Notes under the pieces: generated by a model
What the model saw: only the letters and a program-made list of their open reading frames with translations
What the model was told of the DNA's origin: nothing
Database searches by the model: none
Shown: one piece after another, positions 28,445 through 38,877 of the stretch
How the letters are laid out: every line of letters starts with the position of its first letter
How positions within the stretch are numbered: position 1 is the first letter of the stretch
Assembly (NCBI GenBank): GCA_001544595.2
Contig: FCOH02000005.1
Span: forward strand, 124,001 to 188,000
Source of the DNA: Caballeronia peredens
Lineage (GTDB): Bacteria; Pseudomonadota; Gammaproteobacteria; Burkholderiales; Burkholderiaceae
DNA length: 64,000 bases
Direction of reading: 5' to 3'
Made by a program: the position numbers and the translations under genes

Positions 28445-29821
28445 ATGTCTTCGATGCGTCTGCCGTCCGCTCTCCGCCCCCTGGCGCCCGCCGCGTTCCT
28501 TGCGACACTCCTTGCGGCGCTCGTCGGGTCCATGAGCGGTTGCGACTCACATGCGGCGAGCACGAGCACGAACGCGGGCGGACAGGCGCAGAGACAGACG
28601 CAAGCAAACGCGGCGCCGCAGGGCCAGTCGCGCGCCGAGGTCTTCGCGCACGTGAAGCAGATGTCGGCGCTCGGCGAAAAGCTGTTCTTCGATCCGTCGC
28701 TGTCGGGCTCGGGCAAGCTCGCGTGCGCGTCGTGCCATAGCCCGAGCCACGCGTTCGGGCCGCCCAATGCGCTGTCGGTGCAACTGGGCGGCAGCGACAC
28801 GCGTCAGCCGGGCTTTCGCGCCGTGCCGTCGCTCGAATATCTGCAGTCGGTGCCGGCGTTCACGCGCCATTTCCACGATTCCGACGACGAAGGCGACGAG
28901 AGCGTCGATGCCGGCCCGACCGGCGGCCTGACGTGGGACGGCCGCGTCGATCACGGCTCGGATCAGGCGCGCATTCCTCTGCTGTCTTCGTTCGAAATGG
29001 GCAGCACGCCCGCGAAGGTCGCGGCGGCGGTGAAGGCGTCGCCCTATGCGGACGACTTCCGCAAGGCGTTCGGCGCCACTGTCTTCGATGACGAAGGCAA
29101 GGCCTTCGCCGCCGTGCTCGAATCGCTCGAAGCGTTCGAGCAGACGCCGCAGAAGTTCTATCCGTACACGAGCAAGTTCGACGCGTTCCTCGCCGGCCGC
29201 GCGAAGCTCAACGATGCGGAGATGCACGGCCTGCAACTCTTCAACGACGAGACCAAGGGCAACTGCGCGTCGTGCCACATCAGCCAGCGCGCGAAGGACG
29301 GCTCGCCGCCGCAGTTCAGCGATTTCGGCCTGATCGCGCTCGGCGTGCCGCGCAACCGCGCGCTGCCGATCAACCAGAATCCGAACTTCCACGATCTCGG
29401 CGCATGCGGGCCCGAGCGGCACGATCTGAAGGGCGAGAGCGAATACTGCGGCATCTTCCGCACGCCGTCGCTGCGCAACGTCGCGACGCGCAAGACCTTC
29501 TTCCATAACGGCATCTATCACAAGCTGGACGATGTCGTGCGCTTCTACGTCGAGCGCGACACGAACCCGGAGAAGTTCTATCCGGTGTCGAAGAAGGGCG
29601 TCGTGCAGAAGTTCGACGATCTGCCGAAGCGCTACTGGGACAACATCAACACGGACCCGCCGTTCGACCGCAAGAAGGGCGACAAGCCCGCGCTCGACGA
29701 AGCCGAGATCAAGGACGTGGTCGCGTTTCTGGGCACGCTCACCGACGGCTACGATCCGTCGAAGGACCGCGACGCCCAGAAAGGCACGGGCATCAACGAG
29801 ATGAAGTCCGTCGCCAACTGA
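28445..29821 (+). CDS. Di-haem cytochrome c peroxidase (MauG/CcpA family)
   Basis: 458 residues from ATG 28445. A signal peptide with a lipobox-like SGCDS precedes a disordered Gln/Ala stretch. Two haem-binding CASCH motifs (about residues 96-100 and 277-281) define the two haem domains. The protein is longer than classic CcpA and belongs with the MauG-like group, with distal sequences RTPSLRNVATRKTFFHNG. It would reduce peroxide or oxidise a partner in the periplasm using c-type cytochrome electrons. The start was chosen at the signal peptide; the frame extends 22 codons upstream. Confidence 0.88.
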   Translation: MSSMRLPSALRPLAPAAFLATLLAALVGSMSGCDSHAASTSTNAGGQAQRQTQANAAPQGQSRAEVFAHVKQMSALGEKLFFDPSLSGSGKLACASCHSPSHAFGPPNALSVQLGGSDTRQPGFRAVPSLEYLQSVPAFTRHFHDSDDEGDESVDAGPTGGLTWDGRVDHGSDQARIPLLSSFEMGSTPAKVAAAVKASPYADDFRKAFGATVFDDEGKAFAAVLESLEAFEQTPQKFYPYTSKFDAFLAGRAKLNDAEMHGLQLFNDETKGNCASCHISQRAKDGSPPQFSDFGLIALGVPRNRALPINQNPNFHDLGACGPERHDLKGESEYCGIFRTPSLRNVATRKTFFHNGIYHKLDDVVRFYVERDTNPEKFYPVSKKGVVQKFDDLPKRYWDNINTDPPFDRKKGDKPALDEAEIKDVVAFLGTLTDGYDPSKDRDAQKGTGINEMKSVAN

Positions 29822-29991
29822 ACGCCGGATCGTCCGGAGCCGCGCGGGCCGGCTGAAAGCGCCGCGTCATGCTATCCTCGTTGCGACCCGCTTTACGCGG
29901 GCTGACGTTGGTGAATCGCCGTTGCCGCCCGGCTTGGCACATGCAGGTGCACAGGCCGGCGGCCATACTCATCCGCAACGAGGAGTACCCA

Positions 29992-30390
29992 ATGCCGATC
30001 CAACATCGTGCGTTCGCTCGCGCTTCTTTCCTGACGATTGCAGCGGCCATGCTCGTCGTCGCGAGCGCGCCGGCCGGGGCCGCCAATCTGGGCTTCCTGA
30101 ACAACACGCCTATCACCTACATGAAGCAGCGCGACGTGCAGGCGCTCAACGCCGCCGCGCAGGTCGCACTGAACACGAAGAAGGACGGCGAATCCCTCGA
30201 TTGGGACAACAAGGGCGCCGGCAACTCGGTGCCGATCAACGGCACGGTGACGCCGCAAAGCACCTTCGAAGAAGGCGGTACGCAGTGCCGCAAGATCACG
30301 CTCGTCGCGCACGCGAAAGGGCAGACGCAAACCTGGACGCCGATCGCGTGCAAGGCGAGCGACGGCAAGTGGAAACTCAAGAAGCAGTGA
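29992..30390 (+). CDS. Exported RT0821/Lpp0805-like surface antigen domain protein
   Basis: 132 residues with a signal peptide (cleavage near APAGA, about residue 27). The mature domain ends with [19 protein letters not shown] and [10 protein letters not shown], the pattern of the C-terminal domain found in 17-kDa surface antigens. Two Cys may form a disulfide. A GAGGAG Shine-Dalgarno is just upstream. It lacks the usual glycine zipper of that family. It is followed 19 bp later by a Nudix gene. Confidence 0.7.
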   Translation: MPIQHRAFARASFLTIAAAMLVVASAPAGAANLGFLNNTPITYMKQRDVQALNAAAQVALNTKKDGESLDWDNKGAGNSVPINGTVTPQSTFEEGGTQCRKITLVAHAKGQTQTWTPIACKASDGKWKLKKQ

Positions 30391-30409
30391 TGAACGGGGA
30401 AAGCAATCG

Positions 30410-30859
30410 ATGACCGGCCGCACCGTATCGTGCGGCGTGGTCATCCTGAACACGCAGGGCGACGTGCTGCTGTGCCACGCGACGGAAACCACGCACTGGG
30501 ACGTGCCCAAGGGCGCTGCCGACCCCGGCGAGAGCCCGCGCGAGGCGGCGCTGCGCGAGCTCGTCGAGGAAACGGGCATTGTGCTGGCGGCCGGGCGCCT
30601 GAAAGATCTCGGGCGCTTCCTGTATCGCCGCGACAAGGACCTGCATCTGTTCGCGGTCCGCGTGACGGACGACGAAGTTCAGCTCGAAAACTGCGTGTGT
30701 GAATCGTATTTCCCGCGCTACAGCGACGGCACGATGATCCCCGAAATGGACGCGTACCGCTGGGTCAGTCCGGCGGACGTGGACCAGTTCGCGAGCCGCA
30801 GCCTCGCGCGCCTCTTTCAGACGACGCTCTCGCTCGCCGATCTGCACGACGCGCTCTGA
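30410..30859 (+). CDS. Nudix hydrolase
   Basis: 149 residues. The Nudix box is complete: [20 protein letters not shown] followed by TG (about 35-57), with the metal-binding REL-EE core. Such enzymes hydrolyse nucleoside diphosphates linked to another moiety; substrate unknown. It follows the surface-antigen gene in the same direction. A 7-bp hairpin (CTGATCG and CGATCAG, 30856-30872) covers its stop codon and that of the convergent gene. Confidence 0.9.
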   Translation: MTGRTVSCGVVILNTQGDVLLCHATETTHWDVPKGAADPGESPREAALRELVEETGIVLAAGRLKDLGRFLYRRDKDLHLFAVRVTDDEVQLENCVCESYFPRYSDGTMIPEMDAYRWVSPADVDQFASRSLARLFQTTLSLADLHDAL

Positions 30860-30868
30860 TCGCTTCGA

Positions 30869-31858
30869 TCAGTCGATCGTGCGGTCGTTGGGATTGGCGA
30901 ACAGCGCCTTCATTTCCGGCGACATCGGGAATTGCAGGTTCATGCCGTCGGGCGGAATCGGGCGCATGAACCAGGTGTCGTAGAGCTTGGCCGCCTCGCC
31001 GGAGCGCTGCATGTTGGCGATCACATCGTCGACGATGCGCTTGAACACCAGATCGCCCTTTCTCATCATGCAGCCGTACGCTTCGTTCGCGAGCGACGTG
31101 CCCGTCACCGTGTATTCGCTGCGCGCCGCGCCTTCCTGCGCGATCTTGCCGTAGAGAAGCGGGTCGTCCATGACGAACGCGACCGCACGATCCGACTTGA
31201 GCGCAGCGAAGGCTTCCGCGTGATCGCGCGCGCTGATGATGCGCAGGTTGAGCTTCTTGTCGATGCTCATCTGCCGCAGCATGCGTTCGTCCGACGTGCC
31301 CGCCGTGGTCGCGACGGTCTTGTTCGCGAGATCGTCGTAATTGTGGATGCCCGATTTCTTCTTCACGGCCATGCGAATGCCGTACTGGAAGAAGCTGTTC
31401 GAGAACGAGACGAGCGGGTCGCGCTCGGCGACGTGCGCGGTCGAGCCGCATTCGAGATCGACCTGATTGTTGACCACGTAGGAAATGCGGTTCGCCGAGG
31501 TGACCTGCACGTTCTTCACCGCGAGATTGGGCATCTTGAGCCGCTTCTTGATCTCGTCGACGACCTTGAGCGCGATGTCGTACGAGTAGCCGACCGGCTG
31601 CTGTTTCACCGTGTACGAGAACGGCACGGACGACTCGCGCGTGCCGAGCACGATCGCACCGTTTTCGGCGATCTTGCGCAGCGTGGCGGAGGGCTGCATC
31701 TGATCGACGGCCGCTTGCGCCGTGGCGATTTCGCCCGCGCTGGCGGCGCGCGCCGCAGCCGGCCCGAGCAGGAGCCACGACACGACGGCGCCGAATGCGC
31801 TCAGTGCGGCACTTCGTTGCGCCCGTGAGCGGTGCGCGAAGGAATGCGGCAGCTTCAT
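30869..31858 (-). CDS. Amino-acid ABC transporter periplasmic binding protein
   Basis: 329 residues from ATG 31858, with a signal peptide ending around ARAAS (about 37). SBP_bac_3 family: IVLGTRESSVPFSYT, GYSYDIALKVVDEIKKRL, SANRISYVVNNQVDLECGST, then DLANKTVATTAGTSDERML. The pattern is that of glutamate/aspartate binding proteins (GltI/AatJ). No permease or ATPase gene is next to it, so it is an orphan here. It lies downstream of glnS on the same strand. Confidence 0.85.
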   Translation of the reverse strand: MKLPHSFAHRSRAQRSAALSAFGAVVSWLLLGPAAARAASAGEIATAQAAVDQMQPSATLRKIAENGAIVLGTRESSVPFSYTVKQQPVGYSYDIALKVVDEIKKRLKMPNLAVKNVQVTSANRISYVVNNQVDLECGSTAHVAERDPLVSFSNSFFQYGIRMAVKKKSGIHNYDDLANKTVATTAGTSDERMLRQMSIDKKLNLRIISARDHAEAFAALKSDRAVAFVMDDPLLYGKIAQEGAARSEYTVTGTSLANEAYGCMMRKGDLVFKRIVDDVIANMQRSGEAAKLYDTWFMRPIPPDGMNLQFPMSPEMKALFANPNDRTID

Positions 31859-31946
31859 GATGTCCTCGTGAGAAGCGGCGTGCGACGACGTGCGCCTGAT
31901 GCATCGAGGGCGCCGCGTGGCCGCGCGGCGCTTTTTTACGTCGATG

Positions 31947-33656
31947 TCAGGCCGGTTTGCCCCAGCTGTCGCGCAGGCTGACGATGCGGTTGAACACCGG
32001 CTTGCCCGGTTGCGAATCCAGACGGTCCGCGACGAAATAACCGTGACGCTCGAACTGGAAGCGGTCTTCGGCATTCGCTTCGCGCGCGCTCGGCTCGAGA
32101 TACGCGTTCACGATGCGCTTCGAATCCGGGTTCAGCGCATCCAGAAACTCCGCGCCGCCCGCGCCCGGCTGCGGCTCCTTGAAGAGACGGTCGTAGAGCC
32201 GCACTTCGGCCGCATAGGCGGTCGCCGCGCTCAGCCAGTGGATCGTGCCCTTCACCTTGTAGGCGTTCGCGCCTTCCGTGCCCGACTTGCTGTCCGGGAA
32301 GTAGTTGCAGTGCACGGCGGTCACGTTGCCGTTTTCGTCCTTGTCCGCGCCCGTGCATTCCACGATGAAGCCGTACTTCAGGCGCACCTTGTTGCCCGGG
32401 AAGAGGCGGAAATAACCCTTCGGCGGCGTTTCCTGGAAGTCTTCGCGTTCGATCCACAGTTCGCGCGAGAACGGGAACGTGCGCACGCCGCGATCCGGAT
32501 GATGCGGATGCACCGGCGCGCTGCATTGCTCGCTCTGTCCTTCCGGATAGTTGTCGATGATGAGCCTGAGCGGATCGAGCACGGCGATGGCGCGCGGCGC
32601 CTTTTCGTCGAGATCGTCGCGCAGCGCGCCTTCGAGCACGCTCATGTCGATCCACGAATCGACCTTCGTCACGCCGACGCGCTCGACCATCAGGCGGATG
32701 CTCTCCGGCGTGAAGCCGCGCCGGCGCACGCCCACGATGGTCGGCATGCGCGGGTCGTCCCAGCCGTCGACGTGATTGTCCTGCACGAGCTGCAGCAGCT
32801 TGCGCTTGCTCGTGATCGCATACGTGAGATTCAGGCGCGAAAACTCGATTTGCTGCGGAAGCGGGCGCTGAAACACGCCGTCGTCGGCGAGTCGGGCGAG
32901 GAACCAGTCGTACAGCGGACGATGATCCTCGAACTCCAGCGTGCACAGCGAATGCGTGATGTTCTCGATCGCGTCCGACACGCAGTGCGCGTAGTCGTAC
33001 ATCGGGTAGATGCACCAGGTGTCGCCGGTACGGTAATGATGCGCGAAGCGGATGCGATAGATCACCGGGTCGCGCATGTTGAAATTCGGCGACGCCATGT
33101 CGATTTTCGCGCGCAGCACGTGCTCGCCTTCCTGGAACTCGCCCGCCTTCATGCGGCGGAAGAGGTCGAGGTTTTCGTCCGGCGTGCGGTCGCGATACGG
33201 CGAGTTGATGCCGGCTTCGGTGGCCGAGCCGCGGGTCGCGCGCATCTCTTCGGCGGTTTGACTATCTACATACGCCTGGCCCTTCTTGATGAGCATCTCG
33301 GCGAACTCGTACAGCTTGTCGTAGTAGTCGCTCGCGAAGTACTTGTGCTCCTGGCCGTCCTTGTTCCAGTCGAAGCCGAGCCATTCGACGGCGTCGATGA
33401 TCGAATCGACGTATTCGACGCTTTCCTTCTCGGGATTCGTGTCGTCGAAACGCAGATGGCACACGCCGCCGTAATCCGCGGCGAGGCCGAAGTTCACGCA
33501 GATGCTCTTCGCATGGCCGATATGCAGATAGCCGTTCGGCTCGGGCGGGAAGCGCGTTTCGACGCGCTGCGACCATTTGCCGGAGCGGTTGTCGTCTTCG
33601 ATGATGTTGCGAATGAAATTGGATGGCGCCGGGGCGTCGTTGCGATCGGTGTTCAT
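31947..33656 (-). CDS. glnS: Glutaminyl-tRNA synthetase
   Basis: 569 residues. Class I synthetase: the HIGH box lies in PPEPNGYLHIGHAKS (about 38-52), and the KMSKS-equivalent in YAITSKRKLLQLV. The C-terminal beta-barrel anticodon-binding domains are complete. Charges tRNA-Gln. ATG 33656 was chosen as in the family; the frame is open further upstream. The 413-bp gap 33657-34069 separates it from a divergent lipoprotein gene. Confidence 0.97.
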   Translation of the reverse strand: MNTDRNDAPAPSNFIRNIIEDDNRSGKWSQRVETRFPPEPNGYLHIGHAKSICVNFGLAADYGGVCHLRFDDTNPEKESVEYVDSIIDAVEWLGFDWNKDGQEHKYFASDYYDKLYEFAEMLIKKGQAYVDSQTAEEMRATRGSATEAGINSPYRDRTPDENLDLFRRMKAGEFQEGEHVLRAKIDMASPNFNMRDPVIYRIRFAHHYRTGDTWCIYPMYDYAHCVSDAIENITHSLCTLEFEDHRPLYDWFLARLADDGVFQRPLPQQIEFSRLNLTYAITSKRKLLQLVQDNHVDGWDDPRMPTIVGVRRRGFTPESIRLMVERVGVTKVDSWIDMSVLEGALRDDLDEKAPRAIAVLDPLRLIIDNYPEGQSEQCSAPVHPHHPDRGVRTFPFSRELWIEREDFQETPPKGYFRLFPGNKVRLKYGFIVECTGADKDENGNVTAVHCNYFPDSKSGTEGANAYKVKGTIHWLSAATAYAAEVRLYDRLFKEPQPGAGGAEFLDALNPDSKRIVNAYLEPSAREANAEDRFQFERHGYFVADRLDSQPGKPVFNRIVSLRDSWGKPA

Positions 33657-33930
33657 GCGAAAGAGAGTGCCAGCGGATGCGCTTGCGCGCGTGATCGGTT
33701 CGGAAAGCGTGTCTCGTTCGAAAGACGCGTACGAATGACTCGAATGTTGGGTCGATTCTACCTTACGCAATTGCCGCGGGCAGGCTGCGCCTGTGTTTGG
33801 CCACGGCCGCGCGGCCGTTTCGTCGCGCGAGATACACAGGCGCGGCATTTCGGGCGTTCCGGCGAGTTCCATTACGCGGGCGGCGCGCGGCATCGCGGAT
33901 CGTAACCGCCGTAACCGGACGTAAATCGCG

Positions 33931-33960
33931 TTGAAAGGGGCACGTACGCACTTTTATGAT
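33931..33960 (+). promoter_or_regulatory. Sigma70-type promoter for the glycine-zipper lipoprotein
   Basis: TTGAAA (33931-33936), 18-bp spacer, TATGAT (33955-33960). It lies about 110 bp upstream of the lipoprotein ATG in the gap between it and divergent glnS. No other signal is visible in that gap. Confidence 0.55.
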
Positions 33961-34069
33961 CGGCTCGCCTGTCCGGTTGCGGCTCGCCTCATTTCCCGGC
34001 GCGGCGCGAAAAGCACCACGGATCGCAACGACATCACAACAACGACGCAACGACAACAAGGAAGCCATC

Positions 34070-34282
34070 ATGAAAACGATCGCCATTACAACGCTCAAGC
34101 TGATTGCCGCCGCAGCCCTCGTGTCGAGCGTCGCGGCGTGCGCGAACGTGTCGCGCCAGCAGGCGCACGCGGGAGTGGGCGCGGCCGCGGGCGGCGCGCT
34201 CGGCTATCTCGTCACGGGCGGCCCGATCGGCACGGTCGCCGGGGCGGCCGCGGGCGGGCTGATCGGCGCCGGGGTTCGCTGA
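34070..34282 (+). CDS. Glycine-zipper lipoprotein, OsmB-like
   Basis: 70 residues. Lipobox VAAC (Cys about 24), then a glycine-zipper hairpin (GVGAAAGGALGYLVTGGPIG then GTVAGAAAGGLIGAG). Small outer-membrane lipoproteins of this type (OsmB, YMGG-like) are often stress induced. The gene stands alone. Confidence 0.8.
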   Translation: MKTIAITTLKLIAAAALVSSVAACANVSRQQAHAGVGAAAGGALGYLVTGGPIGTVAGAAAGGLIGAGVR

Positions 34283-34307
34283 TTCCGTGCCGGGCGTGCG
34301 GCCGCGT

Positions 34308-35528
34308 TCAGATGGCTTTCGATGCCCGCAGCCGCGCGATTGTCGCTTCGTCGTAGCCGAGCACGTCGGCGAGCACGTCCGACGTGTGCTCGCCCAGCAG
34401 CGGCGGATGGGTGCGCGCCTCGGGTGGCGTCGCGCTCATCTTGATCGGACTCGCGACGAGCTTCACGGCGCCGGCCGTCGGATGCGGCAATTCGATCTGC
34501 ATCCGGCGCGCGAGCACCTGCGGATCCTCGAACACTTCGCCCAGATCGTTGATCGGCCCGCACGGCACGCCCGCGGCTTCGAGCGCCGCGATCCATTCGT
34601 GCTTGCCCTGCGCGCGCACCATGTCGGCGAGAATCGGCACGAGCACGTCGCGGTTGCGCACGCGCGACGGATTCGCCGCAAAGCGCGGATCGTCGGCGAG
34701 TTCCGGGCGGCCGCCCGCATCGACGAACTTGCGGAACTGCCCGTCGTTGCCCACGGCGACGATGATCCAGCCGTCGCTCGTCTGGAACGTCTGATACGGC
34801 ACGATGTTCGGATGCGCGTTGCCCCAGCGCACCGGCGGCGTGCCGCTCGCGAGGAAATTGGTGTTCATGTTGGCGAGCATCGCGACCTGCACGTCGAGCA
34901 GCGCCATGTCGATGTATTGCCCTTCGCCCGTGCGGTCGCGGTGCGCGAGCGCCGTGAGCACGCCGATCGTCGCGTACATGCCGGTCATCAGGTCCGCGAT
35001 CGCCACGCCCGCCTTCTGCGGGCCGCCGCCGGGCTGCCCGTCGCGCTCGCCGGTGATGCTCATGAAGCCGCCGATGCCCTGCACGATGAAGTCGTAGCCC
35101 GCGCGCTGCGCATACGGCCCGGTCTGCCCGAAACCGGTGACCGAGCAATAGACGATATCCGGCTTCACCGTCTTCAGCGATTCGTAGTCGAGCCCGTATT
35201 TCTTTAGTTGCCCGGCCTTGTAGTTCTCCAGCACGACGTCGCTTTGCGCGGCCAGCTCGCGCACGATCTGCTGGCCTTCCGGCGTGGCGATATCGACCGT
35301 CACGGAACGCTTGTTGCGATTCGCCGCGAGATAGTACGCGGCCTCGTGCGTGTCTTCGCCGGCGGGCGTTTTCAGGTAGGGCGGGCCCCAGTGGCGCGTG
35401 TCGTCGCCGGTTCCGGGCCGCTCGATCTTGATGACGTCCGCGCCGAAGTCGGCGAGGGTCTGTGCGCACCACGGTCCCGCCAGCACGCGGGTCAGGTCCA
35501 GCACGCGGATATGGCTCAAGGCTCCCAT
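34308..35528 (-). CDS. CaiB/BaiF family CoA transferase
   Basis: 406 residues, class III CoA transferase fold. N-terminal LSHIRVLDLTRVLAGPWCAQ and FGADVIKIERPGTGDD are typical. The catalytic Asp is in VAIADLMTGMYA (about 169-180). It transfers CoA between carboxylic acids (formyl-, succinyl- or glutaryl-type reactions); the acceptor cannot be told. The start at 35528 fits the family length. It stands alone, divergent from alaS. Confidence 0.88.
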   Translation of the reverse strand: MGALSHIRVLDLTRVLAGPWCAQTLADFGADVIKIERPGTGDDTRHWGPPYLKTPAGEDTHEAAYYLAANRNKRSVTVDIATPEGQQIVRELAAQSDVVLENYKAGQLKKYGLDYESLKTVKPDIVYCSVTGFGQTGPYAQRAGYDFIVQGIGGFMSITGERDGQPGGGPQKAGVAIADLMTGMYATIGVLTALAHRDRTGEGQYIDMALLDVQVAMLANMNTNFLASGTPPVRWGNAHPNIVPYQTFQTSDGWIIVAVGNDGQFRKFVDAGGRPELADDPRFAANPSRVRNRDVLVPILADMVRAQGKHEWIAALEAAGVPCGPINDLGEVFEDPQVLARRMQIELPHPTAGAVKLVASPIKMSATPPEARTHPPLLGEHTSDVLADVLGYDEATIARLRASKAI

Positions 35529-35664
35529 TCGATGGTTCGCTCGCTCAGGTTGTGTCTCTCGAATCGCGACTGTCGCACAGAACGGCCGTGCGCGCGAGCC
35601 GCCGGCGGCGCCCGGAAAGCGCGCGGGAAAGCGCCGCACGCCCGGCCGGGCGCGGCGAATCCCG

Positions 35665-35670
35665 TATAAT
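35665..35670 (+). promoter_or_regulatory. -10 box upstream of alaS
   Basis: A perfect TATAAT about 87 bp before the alaS ATG. No good -35 box is seen 17 bp upstream, so this is a weak to moderate assignment. Confidence 0.4.
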
Positions 35671-35756
35671 CGACAATCACCCTTGCCGCGCCGGCAGCGC
35701 TCGAAGTGAGCCGCCCGCGGGCACCATCAAAGAACCGAAGACACGCCCCGTACGCT

Positions 35757-38381
35757 ATGAAAGCCGCCGAAATACGCGAGAAATTCCTGAAGTTTTTCGA
35801 ATCGAAGGGCCATACGATCGTGCGTTCGTCGAGCCTCGTGCCCGGCAACGACCCGACGCTGCTCTTCACCAACTCGGGCATGGTCCAGTTCAAGGACGTG
35901 TTCCTGGGCAGCGAATCGCGTCCGTACTCGCGCGCGACCACCGCGCAGCGCAGCGTGCGCGCGGGCGGCAAGCACAACGACCTCGAAAACGTCGGCTATA
36001 CGGCGCGGCATCACACGTTCTTCGAGATGCTGGGCAACTTCTCGTTCGGCGATTACTTCAAGCGCGACGCAATCCACTATTGCTGGGAACTGCTGACGAA
36101 GGTCTACCACCTGCCGGCTGAAAAGCTGACGGTGACCGTCTATCAGGAAGACGACGAAGCTTTCGACATCTGGGCGAAGGAAATCGGCGTGCCGGTCGAG
36201 CGCATCATCCGCATCGGCGACAACAAGGGCGCGCGCTACGCGTCGGACAATTTCTGGCAAATGGCCGACACCGGCCCGTGCGGCCCGTGCTCGGAAGTGT
36301 TCTACGACCACGGCCCGGAAATCTGGGGCGGCCCGCCGGGGTCGCCTGAAGAAGACGGCGACCGTTTCATCGAGATCTGGAATCTCGTGTTCATGCAGTT
36401 CAACCGCGACGCCCAGGGCAACATGACGCCGCTGCCCAAGCAGTGCGTCGACACCGGCATGGGTCTCGAACGTCTCGCAGCCGTCCTGCAGCACGTGCAC
36501 AGCAACTACGAGATCGATCTGTTCCAGACGCTCATCAAGGCTGCGGGCCGCGAAACGAATACCGCCGATCTGGAAAACAACTCGCTGAAGGTGATCGCCG
36601 ATCACATCCGCGCGTGCTCGTTTTTGATCGTCGACGGCGTGATTCCCGGCAACGAAGGCCGCGGTTACGTGCTGCGCCGTATCGTGCGCCGCGCGATCCG
36701 TCACGGCTACAAGCTCGGCAAGAAGGGCGCGTTCTTCCACAAGCTGGTGGCGGACCTCGTCGCGGAAATGGGCGCGGCGTATCCGGAACTCGCGGACGCC
36801 CAGCAACGCGTGACCGACGTGCTGCGTCAGGAAGAAGAGCGCTTTTTCGAGACCATCGAACACGGCATGTCGATTCTCGAAGGCGAACTCGCCGATCTGG
36901 ACAAGAAGGGCGTGAAGCAACTGGACGGCGAACTCGCGTTCAAGCTGCACGACACCTACGGCTTCCCGCTCGACCTCACGGCGGACGTGTGCCGCGAGCG
37001 CGGCGTGACCGTCGACGAACCTGCGTTCGACGACGCCATGGCGCGCCAGCGCGACCAGGCGCGCGCGGCGGGCAAGTTCAAGATCGCGGCGGGCCTCGAG
37101 TATTCGGGCGCGAAATCCACGTTCCACGGCTACGAAAAGGAAATCTTCGACGACGCGAAAATTCTCGCGCTGTATGTCGAAGGCGCATCGGTGAATGAGG
37201 TGAAGGACGGCCAGCAGGCGGTCGTCGTGCTCGATCACACGCCGTTCTACGCGGAATCCGGCGGTCAGGTCGGCGATCAGGGCGTGCTCGCGAACGCGAA
37301 CGTGCGCTTCGCCGTCGCGGACACGCTGAAAGTGCAGGCCGACGTCGTCGGTCACCACGGCACGGTCGAGCAGGGCACGCTCAAGGTCGGCGACGTCGTG
37401 AAGGCGGAAATCGACGGCATTCGCCGCGGCCGCACCGCGCGCAATCACTCGGCCACGCACTTGATGCACAAGGCGCTGCGCGAAGTGCTCGGCGGCCACG
37501 TGCAGCAGAAAGGCTCGCTCGTCGATGCCGACAAAACGCGCTTCGACTTCGCGCACAACGCGCCGATGACGGACGACGAAATCCGCCGCGTCGAGCAGAT
37601 CGTGAACAACGAGATCATCGCGAACGCGCCGGGTGTCGTGCGCGTGATGTCTTACGACGATGCCGTGAAGGGCGGCGCGATGGCGCTGTTCGGCGAAAAG
37701 TACGGCGACACCGTGCGCGTGCTCGATCTCGGCTTCTCGCGCGAGCTCTGCGGCGGCACGCACGTGCAACGCACCGGCGATATCGGCTTCTTCAAGATCG
37801 TGATGGAAGGCGGCGTCGCGGCGGGCATTCGCCGCGTCGAGGCCATCACCGGCGACAACGCCGTGCGCTACGTTCAGGAACTCGATTCCCGCATCAACGC
37901 GGCGGCCGGCGTGCTGAAGGCGCAGCCCGCGGAACTGACGCAGCGCATCGCGCAGGTTCAGGAGCACGTGAAGTCGCTGGAGAAGGAACTCGGCGCGTTG
38001 AAGTCGAAGCTGGCGGCGAGCCAGGGCGACGAACTCGTGTCGCAGGCTGTCGATGTCTCCGGCGTGCACGTGCTCGCCGCGCAGCTCGAAGGCGCGGACG
38101 TCAAGACGCTGCGCGAAACCGTCGACAAGCTGAAGGACAAGCTGAAGAACGCGGCGATCGTGCTGGCGTCGGTCGAAGGCGGCAAGGTCAGCCTGATCGC
38201 GGGCGTGACGGCGGACGCATCGAAGAAGGTGAAGGCCGGCGAACTCGTCAACTTCGTCGCGCAGCAGGTCGGTGGCAAGGGCGGCGGTCGTCCCGACATG
38301 GCGCAGGCGGGCGGCACGGAACCGGCGAATCTGGCGTCCGCGCTCGCAGGCGTGACCGGCTGGGTTCAGCAGCAGCTTTAA
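35757..38381 (+). CDS. alaS: Alanyl-tRNA synthetase
   Basis: 874 residues, class II synthetase. Catalytic core at the N-terminus ([28 protein letters not shown] segment), editing domain with NHSATHLMH (HxxxH) and [13 protein letters not shown], then the DHHA1 C-Ala domain ending [15 protein letters not shown]. All zinc and editing residues are present. Charges tRNA-Ala and removes mischarged Ser and Gly. ATG 35757 ([10 protein letters not shown]) is the family start. Confidence 0.98.
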   Translation: MKAAEIREKFLKFFESKGHTIVRSSSLVPGNDPTLLFTNSGMVQFKDVFLGSESRPYSRATTAQRSVRAGGKHNDLENVGYTARHHTFFEMLGNFSFGDYFKRDAIHYCWELLTKVYHLPAEKLTVTVYQEDDEAFDIWAKEIGVPVERIIRIGDNKGARYASDNFWQMADTGPCGPCSEVFYDHGPEIWGGPPGSPEEDGDRFIEIWNLVFMQFNRDAQGNMTPLPKQCVDTGMGLERLAAVLQHVHSNYEIDLFQTLIKAAGRETNTADLENNSLKVIADHIRACSFLIVDGVIPGNEGRGYVLRRIVRRAIRHGYKLGKKGAFFHKLVADLVAEMGAAYPELADAQQRVTDVLRQEEERFFETIEHGMSILEGELADLDKKGVKQLDGELAFKLHDTYGFPLDLTADVCRERGVTVDEPAFDDAMARQRDQARAAGKFKIAAGLEYSGAKSTFHGYEKEIFDDAKILALYVEGASVNEVKDGQQAVVVLDHTPFYAESGGQVGDQGVLANANVRFAVADTLKVQADVVGHHGTVEQGTLKVGDVVKAEIDGIRRGRTARNHSATHLMHKALREVLGGHVQQKGSLVDADKTRFDFAHNAPMTDDEIRRVEQIVNNEIIANAPGVVRVMSYDDAVKGGAMALFGEKYGDTVRVLDLGFSRELCGGTHVQRTGDIGFFKIVMEGGVAAGIRRVEAITGDNAVRYVQELDSRINAAAGVLKAQPAELTQRIAQVQEHVKSLEKELGALKSKLAASQGDELVSQAVDVSGVHVLAAQLEGADVKTLRETVDKLKDKLKNAAIVLASVEGGKVSLIAGVTADASKKVKAGELVNFVAQQVGGKGGGRPDMAQAGGTEPANLASALAGVTGWVQQQL

Positions 38382-38405
38382 TCGCTCATTCGTCCTTCGA
38401 CGAAA

Positions 38406-38436
38406 CGGCCCGATCCCTCCGGATCGGGCCGTTTTT
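38406..38436 (+). terminator. Rho-independent terminator of alaS
   Basis: Perfect 11-bp stem CGGCCCGATCC with GGATCGGGCCG, loop CTCC, followed by five T. It is 25 bp after the alaS stop. Confidence 0.9.
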
Positions 38437-38504
38437 CATTACAGGCTGTCAGGCACATTGCGTGCAACGCTCCCAACACTTCAACCAGAAAGGGGAGATG
38501 CATC

Positions 38505-38741
38505 ATGAGTCGCAAAATCGCATTGATCGTACTGACTTCCGCGATGTTCGCCGCCACGGGCGCGGCACAGGCGAAGGGCTGCATCGAAGGCGCGGCGGTG
38601 GGCGGCGTCGCCGGACACGTCGCGGGCAAGCACGGCACGGCGGGCGCGGTGGGCGGCTGCGCGATCGGCCATCACGAAGCCAGCAAGAAGGACAAGAAAG
38701 CGCAGGAAGCCAACGCCGCCAGCGCGCCGAATACGAAGTAA
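38505..38741 (+). CDS. Small exported glycine-zipper-like protein
   Basis: 78 residues with a signal peptide (cleaved near AAQA, about 23). The mature part has GCIEGAAVGGVAGHVAGKHG and TAGAVGGCAIGHHEA, a short glycine zipper with two Cys, then a Lys/Ala-rich tail. Shine-Dalgarno AGGGGAG lies upstream. Similar small periplasmic proteins are frequent in Burkholderia; function unknown. Confidence 0.7.
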   Translation: MSRKIALIVLTSAMFAATGAAQAKGCIEGAAVGGVAGHVAGKHGTAGAVGGCAIGHHEASKKDKKAQEANAASAPNTK

Positions 38742-38877
38742 GCGTTCGACGGCACCGGCGCCGCTCACGGCGCGCGCCGGTCCGAGCCGCTAAAATGGCC
38801 GGATTGCCCGCCGTGCGAGCTTAACGAGCCTGTTTGCTCGCACGAGCGTCGTTCAATCGGCATTTCACAGCGATCCC

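Noticed and set aside
30856..30872. Hairpin between the convergent Nudix and binding-protein genes as a bidirectional terminator
   Set aside because: Only seven pairs with a three-base loop and no T tract.
35727..38069. A 780-codon open frame antisense to alaS, and similar long antisense frames over glnS, iolC, iolD and the tandem desaturase
   Set aside because: They are by-products of GC-rich codon usage (Arg/Ala/His-rich, no domains, no Shine-Dalgarno) opposite well-identified genes.
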